Shown here piece by piece: positions 53,199 through 61,795 of a stretch of 64,000 bases of DNA. Numbering within the stretch: position 1 is the stretch's first letter; the number at the start of each line of letters is the position of its first letter. The notes beneath the pieces are model-generated. The model did no database searches. It was not told the origin of the DNA and saw only the letters and a program-made list of their open reading frames with translations. A program made the position numbers and the translations under genes. Source of the stretch: Lysobacter sp. (lineage in GTDB: Bacteria > Pseudomonadota > Gammaproteobacteria > Xanthomonadales > Xanthomonadaceae); assembly GCA_019634715.1 (NCBI GenBank), contig JAHCAU010000008.1:1-64000 (forward strand). Reading direction: 5' to 3'.

Positions 53199-53867
53199 TC
53201 AGCCGGTCGCCCGCGCGGCGGCCGGCGCGGCGGGTGCGCCCGGCAGGGGCTGCGTCGCGGGCATGCCGCGCCACGCCACCCACAGCGCCAGCGCGATGAA
53301 CAGCGCCGCCGCGGCCATGCGCGCCGCCTTCAGCGGCAGTTTCGCGGCGAAGCGGCTGCCCAGCAGCACCACCGGCACGTTGGCCAGCAGCATGCCGATC
53401 GTGGTGCCCAGCACCACCGGCCACAGCAGGGGCGATTTCGCCGCCAGCACCACGGTGGCGATCTGGGTCTTGTCGCCGATCTCGGCGAGGAAGAAGGCGA
53501 TGGTCGTGGCGATGAACGCGCTGCGCGCGGGCAGGCGTTCACCGTCGTCGTCGATCCTGTCGGGAATGAGCGTCCACAGGCCGATGGCGAGGAAGCTGCC
53601 CGCGACCAGCCAGCGCAGCACGTCGGGCGACAGGTGGCTGGCGACCAGTGCGCCGAGCCAGCCGGCGAGCGCGTGGTTGAGCACGGTGGCGACGAAGATG
53701 CCGGCGATGATCGGCCAGGGCTTGCGGAAGCGCGCGGCGAGCAGCAGGGCGAGCAACTGCGTCTTGTCGCCGATCTCGGCGATGGCCACGGCGAGGGTCG
53801 AGACGCCGAGCGTGGGCAGCGCGGACGACAGGTCGGCGGAAGACAGGCCGAATGCGGACGGATCCAT
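53199..53867 (-). CDS. GDT1/TMEM165 (UPF0016) family manganese/calcium exporter
   Basis: This 222-residue inner-membrane protein has six to seven helices in two repeats, each with the signature E-x-G-D-K-T: AIAEIGDKTQLLALLLA and FFLAEIGDKTQIATVVLA. These motifs bind the transported cation. Bacterial relatives (for example MneA) export manganese. A yybP-ykoY riboswitch lies in its leader, which supports a manganese role. The ATG at 53867 follows GGAGTTCCCC. Confidence 0.9.
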   Translation of the reverse strand: MDPSAFGLSSADLSSALPTLGVSTLAVAIAEIGDKTQLLALLLAARFRKPWPIIAGIFVATVLNHALAGWLGALVASHLSPDVLRWLVAGSFLAIGLWTLIPDRIDDDGERLPARSAFIATTIAFFLAEIGDKTQIATVVLAAKSPLLWPVVLGTTIGMLLANVPVVLLGSRFAAKLPLKAARMAAAALFIALALWVAWRGMPATQPLPGAPAAPAAARATG

Positions 53868-53878
53868 GGGGAACTCCA

Positions 53879-53927
53879 GGGCCGGGCTTCGCGTGGACGC
53901 GAAGGCAAACGCCGCGCAGCCCGGCCC
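53879..53927 (-). promoter_or_regulatory. Hairpin next to the ribosome binding site (expression platform)
   Basis: On the minus strand GGGCCGGGCT pairs perfectly with AGCCCGGCCC, ending one base before the TGGAG ribosome binding site of the GDT1 gene. This stem is a likely expression platform for the riboswitch upstream. Confidence 0.55.
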
Positions 53928-53937
53928 GGGTGACGCG

Positions 53938-54064
53938 ACGCCTGCCTTCGGTCTTGCCCGACGCGCTGCCAGGAGACGGTCCGCGTACTTTCGCGCCATG
54001 GCCTGCCGGCCAAGTGTGTTGACGCGAGACCCGGGGCATCGACGCCGCCGGTGGGCTACTCCCC
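53938..54064 (-). promoter_or_regulatory. yybP-ykoY manganese riboswitch
   Basis: On the minus strand the leader begins GGGGAGTAGC and contains CGTCAACACACTTGG, then ends near GGGCAAGACCGAAGGC. These three blocks match, in order and spacing, the conserved parts of the yybP-ykoY class (E. coli alx and mntP have GGGGAGUAGC and GUCAACAUACU). This class senses Mn2+, and a manganese exporter gene follows. Confidence 0.85.
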
Positions 54065-54150
54065 GGAGGAAGAGTGGCGGCATTGTAGCCGAAGCCTGCG
54101 GGTACACTGGCGCAATCCGTCGCACTCCGCGTCGCCTCCCGGACATCCCG

Positions 54151-55125
54151 ATGCTCTATCGTCGCCTTGGCTGCACCGGCCTGCAGGTCTCCGCCCTGTC
54201 CTTCGGCGCCTGGATCACCTTCGGCCAGCAGATCGGCCGCGGCACCGCGCGCGATCTCATCGCCGCGGCCTGGGACCACGGCATCAACTTCTTCGACAAC
54301 GCCGAGGGCTACGCCAACGGCGCCGCCGAGCAGGTGATGGGCGACGTGATCGCCGACCTGCGCCTGCCGCGCGACGGTTACGCGGTGTCGAGCAAGGTGA
54401 TGTTCGGCTCGGCGAAGGACCCACTGCCGATGCAGAAGGGGTTGTCGCGCAAGCACGTGCGCGACGCCTGCGATGCCGCGCTGAAGCGGCTGCGGGTGGA
54501 CTATCTCGACCTGTATTTCTGCCACCGACCCGATCCGGACACGCCGATCGAGGAAACCGTGTGGGCGATGGACACCCTGATCCGTCAGGGCAAGGTGCTG
54601 TACTGGGGCACGTCGGAATGGTCGGCGGCGCAGATCCGCGAGGCCGCGAAGATCGCGAAGCACCACGGCCTGCACGCGCCGTCGATGGAGCAGCCGCAGT
54701 ACAACCTGCTGCATCGCGACCGCGTCGAGCTCGAGTTCGCGCCGCTGTACGGCGAGCTCGGCCTGGGCACGACCACCTGGTCGCCGCTGGGGTCGGGCCT
54801 GCTCACCGGCAAGTACGACAGCGAGGTGCCCACCGACGCGCGCCTCGGCCTGGAAGGGCAGGGCTGGCTGCAGCGCATGGTGCTGGACGCCGAGAACGGC
54901 CGCCGCCGCGAGCGCGCGCGGCGCTACGTCGCGCTGGCCGCAGAAGCGGGGCTGCCGCCGGCGCCGCTGGCGATCGCCTGGTGCCTGCGCAACCCGCACG
55001 TGTCGACCGTGATCCTCGGCGCGAGCCGCGTCGAGCAACTGCTGCAGAATCTCCAGGCGCTGGACCTGGTCGACAGCGTCGACGACGCCTTGTGGCGGCG
55101 GATCGAGGCCGCCACGGTGGCCTGA
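54151..55125 (+). CDS. Aldo/keto reductase, potassium-channel beta-subunit-like
   Basis: This 324-residue NADPH-dependent reductase shows the AKR tetrad region FFDNAEGY (D, Y), SSKVMFG (K) and FCHRPDPDTP (H), followed by YWGTSEW, PLGSGLLTGKY and the cofactor tail VILGASRVEQLLQN. It resembles the Kv-beta/YghZ subgroup. The substrate is probably a small aldehyde. It stands alone, divergent from the GDT1 gene, with the riboswitch between them. Confidence 0.88.
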   Translation: MLYRRLGCTGLQVSALSFGAWITFGQQIGRGTARDLIAAAWDHGINFFDNAEGYANGAAEQVMGDVIADLRLPRDGYAVSSKVMFGSAKDPLPMQKGLSRKHVRDACDAALKRLRVDYLDLYFCHRPDPDTPIEETVWAMDTLIRQGKVLYWGTSEWSAAQIREAAKIAKHHGLHAPSMEQPQYNLLHRDRVELEFAPLYGELGLGTTTWSPLGSGLLTGKYDSEVPTDARLGLEGQGWLQRMVLDAENGRRRERARRYVALAAEAGLPPAPLAIAWCLRNPHVSTVILGASRVEQLLQNLQALDLVDSVDDALWRRIEAATVA

Positions 55126-55187
55126 GCCTCTCCGGAGAACGCATCCGGAGGGCGCGCGACCCTGTCCGCGCCGACAGGTTGACGCGC

Positions 55188-55208
55188 AAATGATAATCGT
55201 TATCATTT
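55188..55208. promoter_or_regulatory. Fur box
   Basis: AAATGATAA and TTATCATTT form a perfect palindrome around TCG. This is a near-consensus Fur operator, 28 bases before the hemP start, and means iron should repress the heme operon. Confidence 0.9.
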
Positions 55209-55236
55209 GATCACCCTCAGATGGGATGGTCATCGG

Positions 55237-55428
55237 ATGAACGCGCAACTCGAGCCTCTCGATTTCCCCGCCACCGCCGCGCCGGCCGATGGCGCCGCCG
55301 CGCCGACGATGCCGGTGTTCGACAGCCGCCTGCTGCTCAACGGCGGTCGCGAAGTGCTGATCCGCCACGGCGACGAGTGCTATCGCCTGCGCCATACCCG
55401 CAACGACAAGCTGATCCTCACCAAGTAA
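55237..55428 (+). CDS. hemP: Hemin uptake protein HemP
   Basis: This 63-residue protein carries the HemP pattern: SRLLLNGGREVLIRH, then YRLRHTRNDKLILTK at the C-terminus. HemP is a small regulator or helper of heme uptake, always near heme receptor genes. The Fur box lies just upstream. The start at 55237 is the ATG after the operator. Confidence 0.92.
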   Translation: MNAQLEPLDFPATAAPADGAAAPTMPVFDSRLLLNGGREVLIRHGDECYRLRHTRNDKLILTK

Positions 55429-55553
55429 GCCTCCGCCGGCCACGCCGGCGACGGCGCCCCTGGCGCCATCGCAACCCTCTCTCTCCCAGGCACGCAAGCC
55501 CCGGGTCCTTCCCGACGCCAGCCGCCTTGTGTTTCCACGAACACGAGTCCGTC

Positions 55554-57830
55554 ATGCGTCCTACCCGGAAGTCTCCCCGCCCGAACGCGTTCGCGCGCAC
55601 GCCGCTGTCGCTGCTGCTCGCCGCGCTGCTGTCCTGTCCCTCGCTCGCGTCGGCTGCCGACGCGCCCGGCAGCGAAGCCGAATCCGCGTCCGACAACGAT
55701 GTGCAGACCCTCGACCGCGTGGTCGTGGTCGCCACGCGCAGCGAACGCGCGCTGCGCGACGTGCCGAACACGGTCGACGTGATCGAACGCGCCGACATGG
55801 ACGCGCACCTGGTCCGCGACCTCCGCGACCTGTTCCGCTACGAACCCGGCATCGCCGTCGCCACGCGCTACGGCCGTTTCGGCGTCGGCGACGTGCGCAT
55901 CCGCGGACTGGGCGGCAACCGCGTGTCGATCCTCGCCGACGGCGTGCCGGTCGGCGACGGCTTCTCCATCGGCAGCTTCTCCAGCGCCAACCGCGACCTG
56001 GTCGATCCCGAACTGCTGCAGCGCGTGGAAGTGCTGCGCGGGCCGGGCAGCGCGCTCTACGGTTCGGATGCGCTCGGCGGCGTGATCGCGTTCCGCACGA
56101 AGCATCCCGAGGATTACCTGCCCGACGGCGCGCGCAGCCGGCTCGGTCTGCGTGCCGGCTACGACGGCGATGGCGATGCGCGCCACGCCGCCGCGACCTG
56201 GGCCGGCAGCGGTGGACGCTGGTCGTGGCTGGTGAATGCCGGTCGTCGCGACGGACGCGAAACCGACGGCGGGGGCGACCGCGACATCGACGGCGCGCTG
56301 CGCACCGCGCCGGATCCGCAGTCGCTGCGCGGCGGCAGCGCGCTGGCCAAGCTCGTGTTCGCGCCGACCCGGACCCAGCGTCTGCGCCTGACCGTGGAAG
56401 GCAACCGCGATCGCGTCGACACCGATGCGCGCAGCGCGCTCGGCTTCTCCGCGGCCACGCGTGCCACCGTGACCGCGATGCTGGGCGAAGACCGCCGCGA
56501 ACGCGGCAAGCTGGCGCTGGAACACGAGATCGACGCGATCGACGCCCGCTTCGCCGACGGCGCGCGCTGGACGATCCACCGCCAGGACAGCCGCACGACG
56601 CAGGACACCCGCGAGGACCGCATCACCAGCGCCGGCGTGCGCCAGCGTCGCGAACGCCGCTTCGAATTCGAGCAGCAGGTCGTCGGTGCCGAGGCGCTCT
56701 TCGACAAACGGCTCTCGCTCGGCAGCGCGGAGCATGCGCTTATATATGGTGTGTCGTGGACGCGCACCGCGACCGGGCAGATCCGCGACGGCCGCGCCAT
56801 CGACCTGGCCAGCGGTGCCTGGACGCCGGTGATCGCGCCGGACGTGTTCCCGGTGCGCGATTTCCCGAACAGCCGCACGCGCACCGCGGCCTTGTTCGTG
56901 CAGGACGAGATCGCCTTCGCGGACGGTGGCTTCGCCCTCGTCCCGGCGCTGCGCATCGACCACTACCGGCTGGACCCGCGCAACGACGCGATCTTCGCCG
57001 CCGACAACCCGGGCGTGACGCCGCGCGCGATCGAACGCACCAGCGTGGCACCGAAGCTCGGCGCGGTCTGGCGCTTCGCCCCGGCGTGGTCGCTGTTCGG
57101 CGGCTACGCCCGCGGCTTCCGCGCGCCGCCGTACAACGACGTCAACATCGGGTTCACCAACCTTGCGTTCGGCTACACGGCCATCGCCAATCCCGACCTG
57201 AAGCCGGAAACCAGCAACGGCTTCGAAGCCGGCCTGCGCTACACCGGCGATGCCGCCTGGTTCGGCCTCGCCGCCTACGAGAACCGCTATCGCGACTTCA
57301 TCGAATCGCTGCGCGCGATCGGCCGCAACGAGGCGGGGCTGACGGTGTTCCAGTCGCAGAACGTGGCCTCGGCACGCATCCGTGGCGTGGAGCTGAAGGC
57401 CGGCGCCGACCTCGGCGGCGTCAGCGAACGCCTCGACGGCTGGTCGCTGCGCGGCGCGGCGGCCTACGCGCATGGCCAGGACCGCAGCATCGACCGCCCG
57501 CTGGACGGCATCGATCCGCTGCGCGGCACGCTCGGTCTGTCCTACGACGCCGAGCGCTGGGGCGTGGAGCTGGCCGGCACCTTCGCCGCGCGGCAGACGC
57601 GCGCATCGAATCCGGACCTGCATCGCCCGGCAGGCTACGGCGCGTTCGACCTGTACGCGCACTGGACGCCGATCGCCGGCATCCGCGTGAACGTCGCCGT
57701 GTTCAACCTCGGCGACCGCCGCTACACCGACTGGGCCGACGCCGCAGGCGTCGCCGCCGACAGCCTCGTGCTCGATCGCTACGCGCGCGCCGGCCGCTCG
57801 TTGGCGGTGAGCCTGTCCGCAGACTGGTGA
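55554..57830 (+). CDS. TonB-dependent hemoglobin/heme receptor
   Basis: This 758-residue outer-membrane receptor has a signal peptide (ending ASAAD), a TonB box-like segment (DRVVVVATRSER), a plug domain (RIRGLGGNRVSILADGVPV and EVLRGPGSALYGSDALGGVI) and a 22-strand barrel. Barrel hallmarks of heme receptors are YARGFRAPPYNDVNIGFTNL and NPDLKPETSNGFEAGL, the FRAP and NPNL motifs. It follows hemP in a Fur-regulated operon. The start at 55554 is the ATG directly before the signal. Confidence 0.92.
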   Translation: MRPTRKSPRPNAFARTPLSLLLAALLSCPSLASAADAPGSEAESASDNDVQTLDRVVVVATRSERALRDVPNTVDVIERADMDAHLVRDLRDLFRYEPGIAVATRYGRFGVGDVRIRGLGGNRVSILADGVPVGDGFSIGSFSSANRDLVDPELLQRVEVLRGPGSALYGSDALGGVIAFRTKHPEDYLPDGARSRLGLRAGYDGDGDARHAAATWAGSGGRWSWLVNAGRRDGRETDGGGDRDIDGALRTAPDPQSLRGGSALAKLVFAPTRTQRLRLTVEGNRDRVDTDARSALGFSAATRATVTAMLGEDRRERGKLALEHEIDAIDARFADGARWTIHRQDSRTTQDTREDRITSAGVRQRRERRFEFEQQVVGAEALFDKRLSLGSAEHALIYGVSWTRTATGQIRDGRAIDLASGAWTPVIAPDVFPVRDFPNSRTRTAALFVQDEIAFADGGFALVPALRIDHYRLDPRNDAIFAADNPGVTPRAIERTSVAPKLGAVWRFAPAWSLFGGYARGFRAPPYNDVNIGFTNLAFGYTAIANPDLKPETSNGFEAGLRYTGDAAWFGLAAYENRYRDFIESLRAIGRNEAGLTVFQSQNVASARIRGVELKAGADLGGVSERLDGWSLRGAAAYAHGQDRSIDRPLDGIDPLRGTLGLSYDAERWGVELAGTFAARQTRASNPDLHRPAGYGAFDLYAHWTPIAGIRVNVAVFNLGDRRYTDWADAAGVAADSLVLDRYARAGRSLAVSLSADW

Positions 57831-57835
57831 CCCCC

Positions 57836-58453
57836 ATGCGCGCGCCATCGCCCCTGCCGCCTGTCGCAGCGAATGCGCTGCCCACGCCGGATGCGCTGGC
57901 CGCGCTGGGCACGGTGCTGTGCGTGTACCGCAGCCGCCGTGGCGACGGCCTGGGCGGCGAACTCGGCGGCTGGCAGCAGGCGGTGCGCGCCGAGACCTGG
58001 TGCGGCATCGACAGCGACGGCTGGCAGGAATGCCTGCAGTTCCGCGACCGCGACGGCGATTGCTGCTGGCGTCTCTATCTGCTGCCGGACAGCGATTTCC
58101 TCGCGTGGGAGCGCATCCAGCAGGCGCTGCCGCGCGTGGACGCGCCGCTCGGCGCCTGCCGCGACTGCGGCCCGCCGCACGACGACGGCGTCGCCGGCCG
58201 GCTGTGGCGCCGGCTGTCGCATCGTCTCGCCGGCGAACGCTGGCAGGTCAGCGCGCTGCGCCTGCACGCCCTGCCGGCTGCGCGCGAGATCGCGCGACCG
58301 TTCCCGCGCGTCGCGCTCGCGGCGAGCCTGGCGCCGGTGTCGCCGCTCGGTGCCGAGATGCTGCAGCGGATCGCGCGCTGGGAAGACATCGATCTGGGCG
58401 GCGCTGTCGACGACGACCCAGCGTCGCCCTGGCGTCCGCTCGCGGCGCACTGA
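57836..58453 (+). CDS. Heme-operon protein, unknown role
   Basis: This 205-residue protein starts five bases after the receptor stop. It is tryptophan- and cysteine-rich in the middle: GTVLCVYRSR, WQECLQFRDRDGDCCWRLYLLPDSDFLAW and CRDCG. There is no signal peptide. Homologues in Xanthomonas are commonly labelled hemin transport protein because of their position; a heme-binding or heme-transfer role is likely but is not shown here. Residues such as the CRDC motif could bind metal. Confidence 0.6.
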   Translation: MRAPSPLPPVAANALPTPDALAALGTVLCVYRSRRGDGLGGELGGWQQAVRAETWCGIDSDGWQECLQFRDRDGDCCWRLYLLPDSDFLAWERIQQALPRVDAPLGACRDCGPPHDDGVAGRLWRRLSHRLAGERWQVSALRLHALPAAREIARPFPRVALAASLAPVSPLGAEMLQRIARWEDIDLGGAVDDDPASPWRPLAAH

Positions 58454-58512
58454 GCCGGTCCCGTCCGTCGCCCCGTTCCTTCATTTCCCGCCTGCCTTTC
58501 CGGAGAGTCCGC

Positions 58513-59469
58513 ATGATCCGCTTCCGCCTGTCCGCCGCACTTCTCGCGGTCGCCACCTCGATGACCGCCTGTCTCGCCCAGGCCGCACCACCGCCCGAAC
58601 CCGATCGCGCCGCGATCCTGGCGATGGCCGGCGAATACGCCGTCACCTTCGATTTCGCCGAGACCGTGGTGCTCAAGCCCGGCTACGCGCGCAAGCCGGA
58701 CAAGCGCACCGGCGCCAACGAGGTGGTGGTCGTGGTCGAGGACACGCCGACGCGCATCGTCCTGCAGCACCTGCTGGTGGTCGGCGACGGCCACGTGGTC
58801 AAGCACTGGCGGCAGGACTGGGCCTGGGAAGCGCCGACGCGTTTCGAATTCAGTGCCGACCAGACCTGGACGGTGCGTGCGCTGCCGCCGGAACTGACGA
58901 CCGGGGCGTGGACGCAGTGCGTCTACGAGGTCAGCGACGCGCCGCGGTATTGCGGCACCGCGCGCTGGGCGCATGACGGCGCCGCGTCGACCTGGACTTC
59001 GGATCGCGGCTGGCGGCCACTGCCGCGCCGCGAGTACACCACGCGCAGCGACTACAACGCGCTGGGCATGATCAATCGCCATACCGTCACTGCCGACGGC
59101 TGGAGCCACGAGCAGGACAACGTGAAGACCGTCCGCGATGCCGCCGGCACGCCGACCGCGGCGATCGTGCGCGAGTTCGGTTTCAACGAATACCGCCGCG
59201 CGCGCGGCGTCGATTTCGCGCCGGCCTACCGCTACTGGCGCGACACCGCCGGCTTCTGGGCGGCGGTCCGCACGCGCTGGGACCGGCTGTGGGCCACGGG
59301 CGGCGTGCGCTTGAAGACGCAGGTCGACGGCATGCCGATCATCGAACCGCTTTTCGCGCAGGCCGGCAGGCAGAAGGCCGGCAGCGCGGTGCCGGAGGCC
59401 GAGATCGACGCGGTGTTCGCGCAGTGGGTGACGCCGCTGCGCGCTGGTGGCGACATCTCGCAGCGTTGA
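58513..59469 (+). CDS. DUF6607 family secreted protein in the heme operon
   Basis: This 318-residue protein has a signal peptide (ending AQAAP) and then the DUF6607 pattern: MAGEYAVTFDFAETV, HWRQDWAWE, TTRSDYNALGMINRH and a C-terminal FWAAVRTRWDRLW block. The family is regularly found beside hemP and a heme receptor in Xanthomonadaceae, so it is probably a periplasmic partner of heme uptake. No heme ligand is evident. It ends the operon; a strong hairpin follows. Confidence 0.8.
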   Translation: MIRFRLSAALLAVATSMTACLAQAAPPPEPDRAAILAMAGEYAVTFDFAETVVLKPGYARKPDKRTGANEVVVVVEDTPTRIVLQHLLVVGDGHVVKHWRQDWAWEAPTRFEFSADQTWTVRALPPELTTGAWTQCVYEVSDAPRYCGTARWAHDGAASTWTSDRGWRPLPRREYTTRSDYNALGMINRHTVTADGWSHEQDNVKTVRDAAGTPTAAIVREFGFNEYRRARGVDFAPAYRYWRDTAGFWAAVRTRWDRLWATGGVRLKTQVDGMPIIEPLFAQAGRQKAGSAVPEAEIDAVFAQWVTPLRAGGDISQR

Positions 59470-59490
59470 ATCGCAAACGGGGTGAATCGC

Positions 59491-59537
59491 AAACGGGGTC
59501 AGGTTCACTTCTGCACGAAGTGAACCTGACCCCGTTT
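59491..59537. repeat. Perfect 21-bp inverted repeat (REP-like, likely terminator)
   Basis: Two 21-base arms beginning AAACGGGGTCAGGTTCACTT close a 5-base loop TGCAC. Just before it, CGCAAACGGGGT occurs twice in tandem (59472-59483 and 59488-59499). GGGGTCAGGTTCACTT-type palindromes are frequent in proteobacteria. It lies 21 bases after the DUF6607 stop. Confidence 0.8.
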
Positions 59538-59547
59538 GGCTCGACAC

Positions 59548-59598
59548 GCCCCCTTTGCAAAAGGGGCCGGCGCGCGCAGCGCGACGGGGGGATTTGCG
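59548..59598 (+). repeat. Family I palindromic repeat, single copy
   Basis: A forward copy of the CCCCCTTTGCAAAAGGGG...GGGGGATTTGCG unit directly follows the 21-bp hairpin and precedes the end of the PDZ gene. Confidence 0.75.
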
Positions 59599-59611
59599 TC
59601 CCCCTCCCACC

Positions 59612-60886
59612 TCACTCCGCCTTGTCGTCGTCCTCGACGGTGGTGACCTTGCCGTCCTTGTCGACCATCACCATCCGGCGATGCATGCGCGCGCCGGGCA
59701 CGGCGGGCATGCCTTCGATGCCGATCGCGCCGAAGGCCGGCATCCGGCCCGGTTCCGGCACCTTGATCTTCGCATTCGACGGCTTGCGGTCGCGGAGGTA
59801 GTCGACCGGCACCGTGCTGTCGGCGGGCTTGCCGCGCAGCGCATCCATCACCTCGCGCGGCGTCGTCACGGCCTTGCCGTCGACGCGCAGGATCACGTCG
59901 CCCGGCTGCAGCGCACCCAGCACCGGTCCGGCGCTGAGCACCAGCACGCCCTTGTCGGTGCCGAAGTAGCGGCCCAGTTGCGCATCGACCGACGCGAGGT
60001 TCAGGCCGCTCCAGCGGAAGGCCTCGGCCAGCACGCTGCCGCTGCCGCACACTTCGCCCGGCTTGCAGTCGCCACCGATCGAGATCCGCCGGATCTCGCG
60101 CGTGCCGCCGTCGGCGCCGATGCGCGTCGCGCAATCGTCCTTGCCGTCCTTGCATTCGATCCTGACGATGCGGCGTTCGGTGCGCGCCCCGTTGCCGTCG
60201 CCCTCGCCGGTGCGGAACGCGAACACGCGTGGGCTGCCGTCCCGGCCCCGTGCGCCGGGCGGGTCGAAATCGACGCTTTCGCCGTCGAGTTCCAGCTTGC
60301 CGTCGCCGATGCGGCGGATCACCACGCGCTCGCCCGGGCCGGCGCCATCGCCGGAGAACACCATCATCCGCGCGTCGCGCTTCGGGGTGACGCTGGCCAC
60401 CTGCTCGCGACCGTCGCGCGCGTAGGTCAGCCTGACCGGCGTCTTCTCGTCCAGGCCCTGCAGCAGCTTGCGCGCGCCGTCGACGCGCGCCTCCGCGCTG
60501 TCGCCGGCGATGGCCTGGCCGTTCACGCGCAGCAGGCGGTCGCCGCTGCGCAGGCCGGCCGCTGCCGCCGCGCCGCCGGGGGTGACGCCGCTGATGCGCA
60601 CGCCGCCCTGCGGTTCGGGCGCGAGCAGCACGCCGATCACCGGACGGCTCGGCGCGAAGGTTTCGATGTCGAAAGCATGTCCGCCGACGCCGTGCGCGCC
60701 GTAGCGCCCGGACAGCTCGGCCAGTCGCTTCGCGGCGCGCTGCAGGTCTTCGCGCGCGGCGTCGATTTCCTTGCGCTGTTCGGGCGTGGGGCCGGCGGGC
60801 GCCGTCGATTGCGCCCGTGTCGCGGCGGCAGGCGCCAGCACGCAGGCGAGGGCGAGGGCGGTGAGCGATGTGCGGAGTATGGTCAT
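59612..60886 (-). CDS. Secreted protein with two PDZ domains
   Basis: This 424-residue protein has a signal peptide (ending ATRAQ) and an amphipathic helix. Two PDZ domains follow, one at about residues 80-165 (GVRISGVTPGGAAAAAGLRSGDRLLRVNGQAI) and one near 310-390 (VLGALQPGDVILRVDGKAV). There is no protease domain, so it is an adaptor or substrate-binding protein in the periplasm. It is the last gene of an ECF sigma/anti-sigma operon, suggesting an envelope-stress role. Confidence 0.8.
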   Translation of the reverse strand: MTILRTSLTALALACVLAPAAATRAQSTAPAGPTPEQRKEIDAAREDLQRAAKRLAELSGRYGAHGVGGHAFDIETFAPSRPVIGVLLAPEPQGGVRISGVTPGGAAAAAGLRSGDRLLRVNGQAIAGDSAEARVDGARKLLQGLDEKTPVRLTYARDGREQVASVTPKRDARMMVFSGDGAGPGERVVIRRIGDGKLELDGESVDFDPPGARGRDGSPRVFAFRTGEGDGNGARTERRIVRIECKDGKDDCATRIGADGGTREIRRISIGGDCKPGEVCGSGSVLAEAFRWSGLNLASVDAQLGRYFGTDKGVLVLSAGPVLGALQPGDVILRVDGKAVTTPREVMDALRGKPADSTVPVDYLRDRKPSNAKIKVPEPGRMPAFGAIGIEGMPAVPGARMHRRMVMVDKDGKVTTVEDDDKAE

Positions 60887-60970
60887 GCGAACCTCGGGGT
60901 CGGTGGTGCGGAGCATCGTTGTGGGGACGGAAAGGATTGCGATCGGGCGATGCGGGTGCCGGGCCGCGGC

Positions 60971-61795
60971 TCAGTCGACGCGCACCAGCGCGCCGTCGAG
61001 CGCATTGCCCTCTGCGGCGAGCAGGCGCAGCTGGCTTTCGAATTCGGCGGACGCGCGCAGCAGGTCGACGCGCTCGCCCCACAGCGCGAGGCGCTGCCCG
61101 GCATCGAGGCCGGGGCCGGCGAGGCGCGCGTCGATGCCTGCGAGTTCGGCATCGAGCGCGCCGGCGAGCGATGCGGCGGGGCCGCTGCCGACGCGCGGAT
61201 CGCGGGTGGCGGCGATGACGCGTTCCAGTCGCGCGGCTTCGGCGTAGTAGGGTTCGAATGCGGCCTGCATCGATGCGCTGTCCTCGTGGGCGTTCGCGAT
61301 GCGCGCGCGTGGCCAGGGTTTCGCCTGCGCGGCCGGTGCCGGCTGACGCCTCTCGGCGTCCGGCATGTGCGCGATGCGGGGCAGGGGGGGCTGCGTGCGC
61401 TCCGGAGCCGGCTGGATCGATGGCTGGGGGGGCGTTGACGGTGTCGATGCGGAAGCGTCGGCGGCAGGTGCGGCCGCGACGACCGATGCCGGCGCGACAG
61501 GCGACGGCGCGGTGGCGTAGGGCGTGCGCGACGGCACGGTGTCGGCCTCCGGTCGCAACCAGAGCAAAGCCGGCAGCGCGATGGCTGCGAGCGCGGCGGC
61601 GCAGGCGAAGCGTCGCGGCCAGGCCGAGGCTGTGCGCGTGTGCGCGCTGTTGCCGTCGCCGGGCGTGCCGTCGAGCGCGGCGTCGATTGCCGCCCAGCGC
61701 GAGGTCGTCGGTGCCTCCAGCGGCAGCGACGCGAAAGCATCGCGCCAGCCGGTCGGGGCGGGAGATCGGGTCGGATCGTGCGTTGCGTCAGCCAT
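60971..61795 (-). CDS. Membrane protein, probable anti-sigma factor
   Basis: This 274-residue protein has a cytoplasmic N-terminus of about 60 residues, a single membrane helix (FACAAALAAIALPALLWL) and a periplasmic Ala/Pro linker followed by a helical C-terminal domain. It overlaps the ECF sigma gene by eight bases and is followed by a PDZ gene. That topology and position are typical of an anti-sigma factor, but I see no zinc-binding HxxxCxxC motif, so it would belong to a non-ZAS class. Confidence 0.65.
   Translation of the reverse strand: MADATHDPTRSPAPTGWRDAFASLPLEAPTTSRWAAIDAALDGTPGDGNSAHTRTASAWPRRFACAAALAAIALPALLWLRPEADTVPSRTPYATAPSPVAPASVVAAAPAADASASTPSTPPQPSIQPAPERTQPPLPRIAHMPDAERRQPAPAAQAKPWPRARIANAHEDSASMQAAFEPYYAEAARLERVIAATRDPRVGSGPAASLAGALDAELAGIDARLAGPGLDAGQRLALWGERVDLLRASAEFESQLRLLAAEGNALDGALVRVD

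Noticed and set aside
55380..57848. 822-residue open frame opposite the heme receptor
   Set aside because: Same cause as above. The receptor on the plus strand has a signal peptide, plug and barrel motifs.
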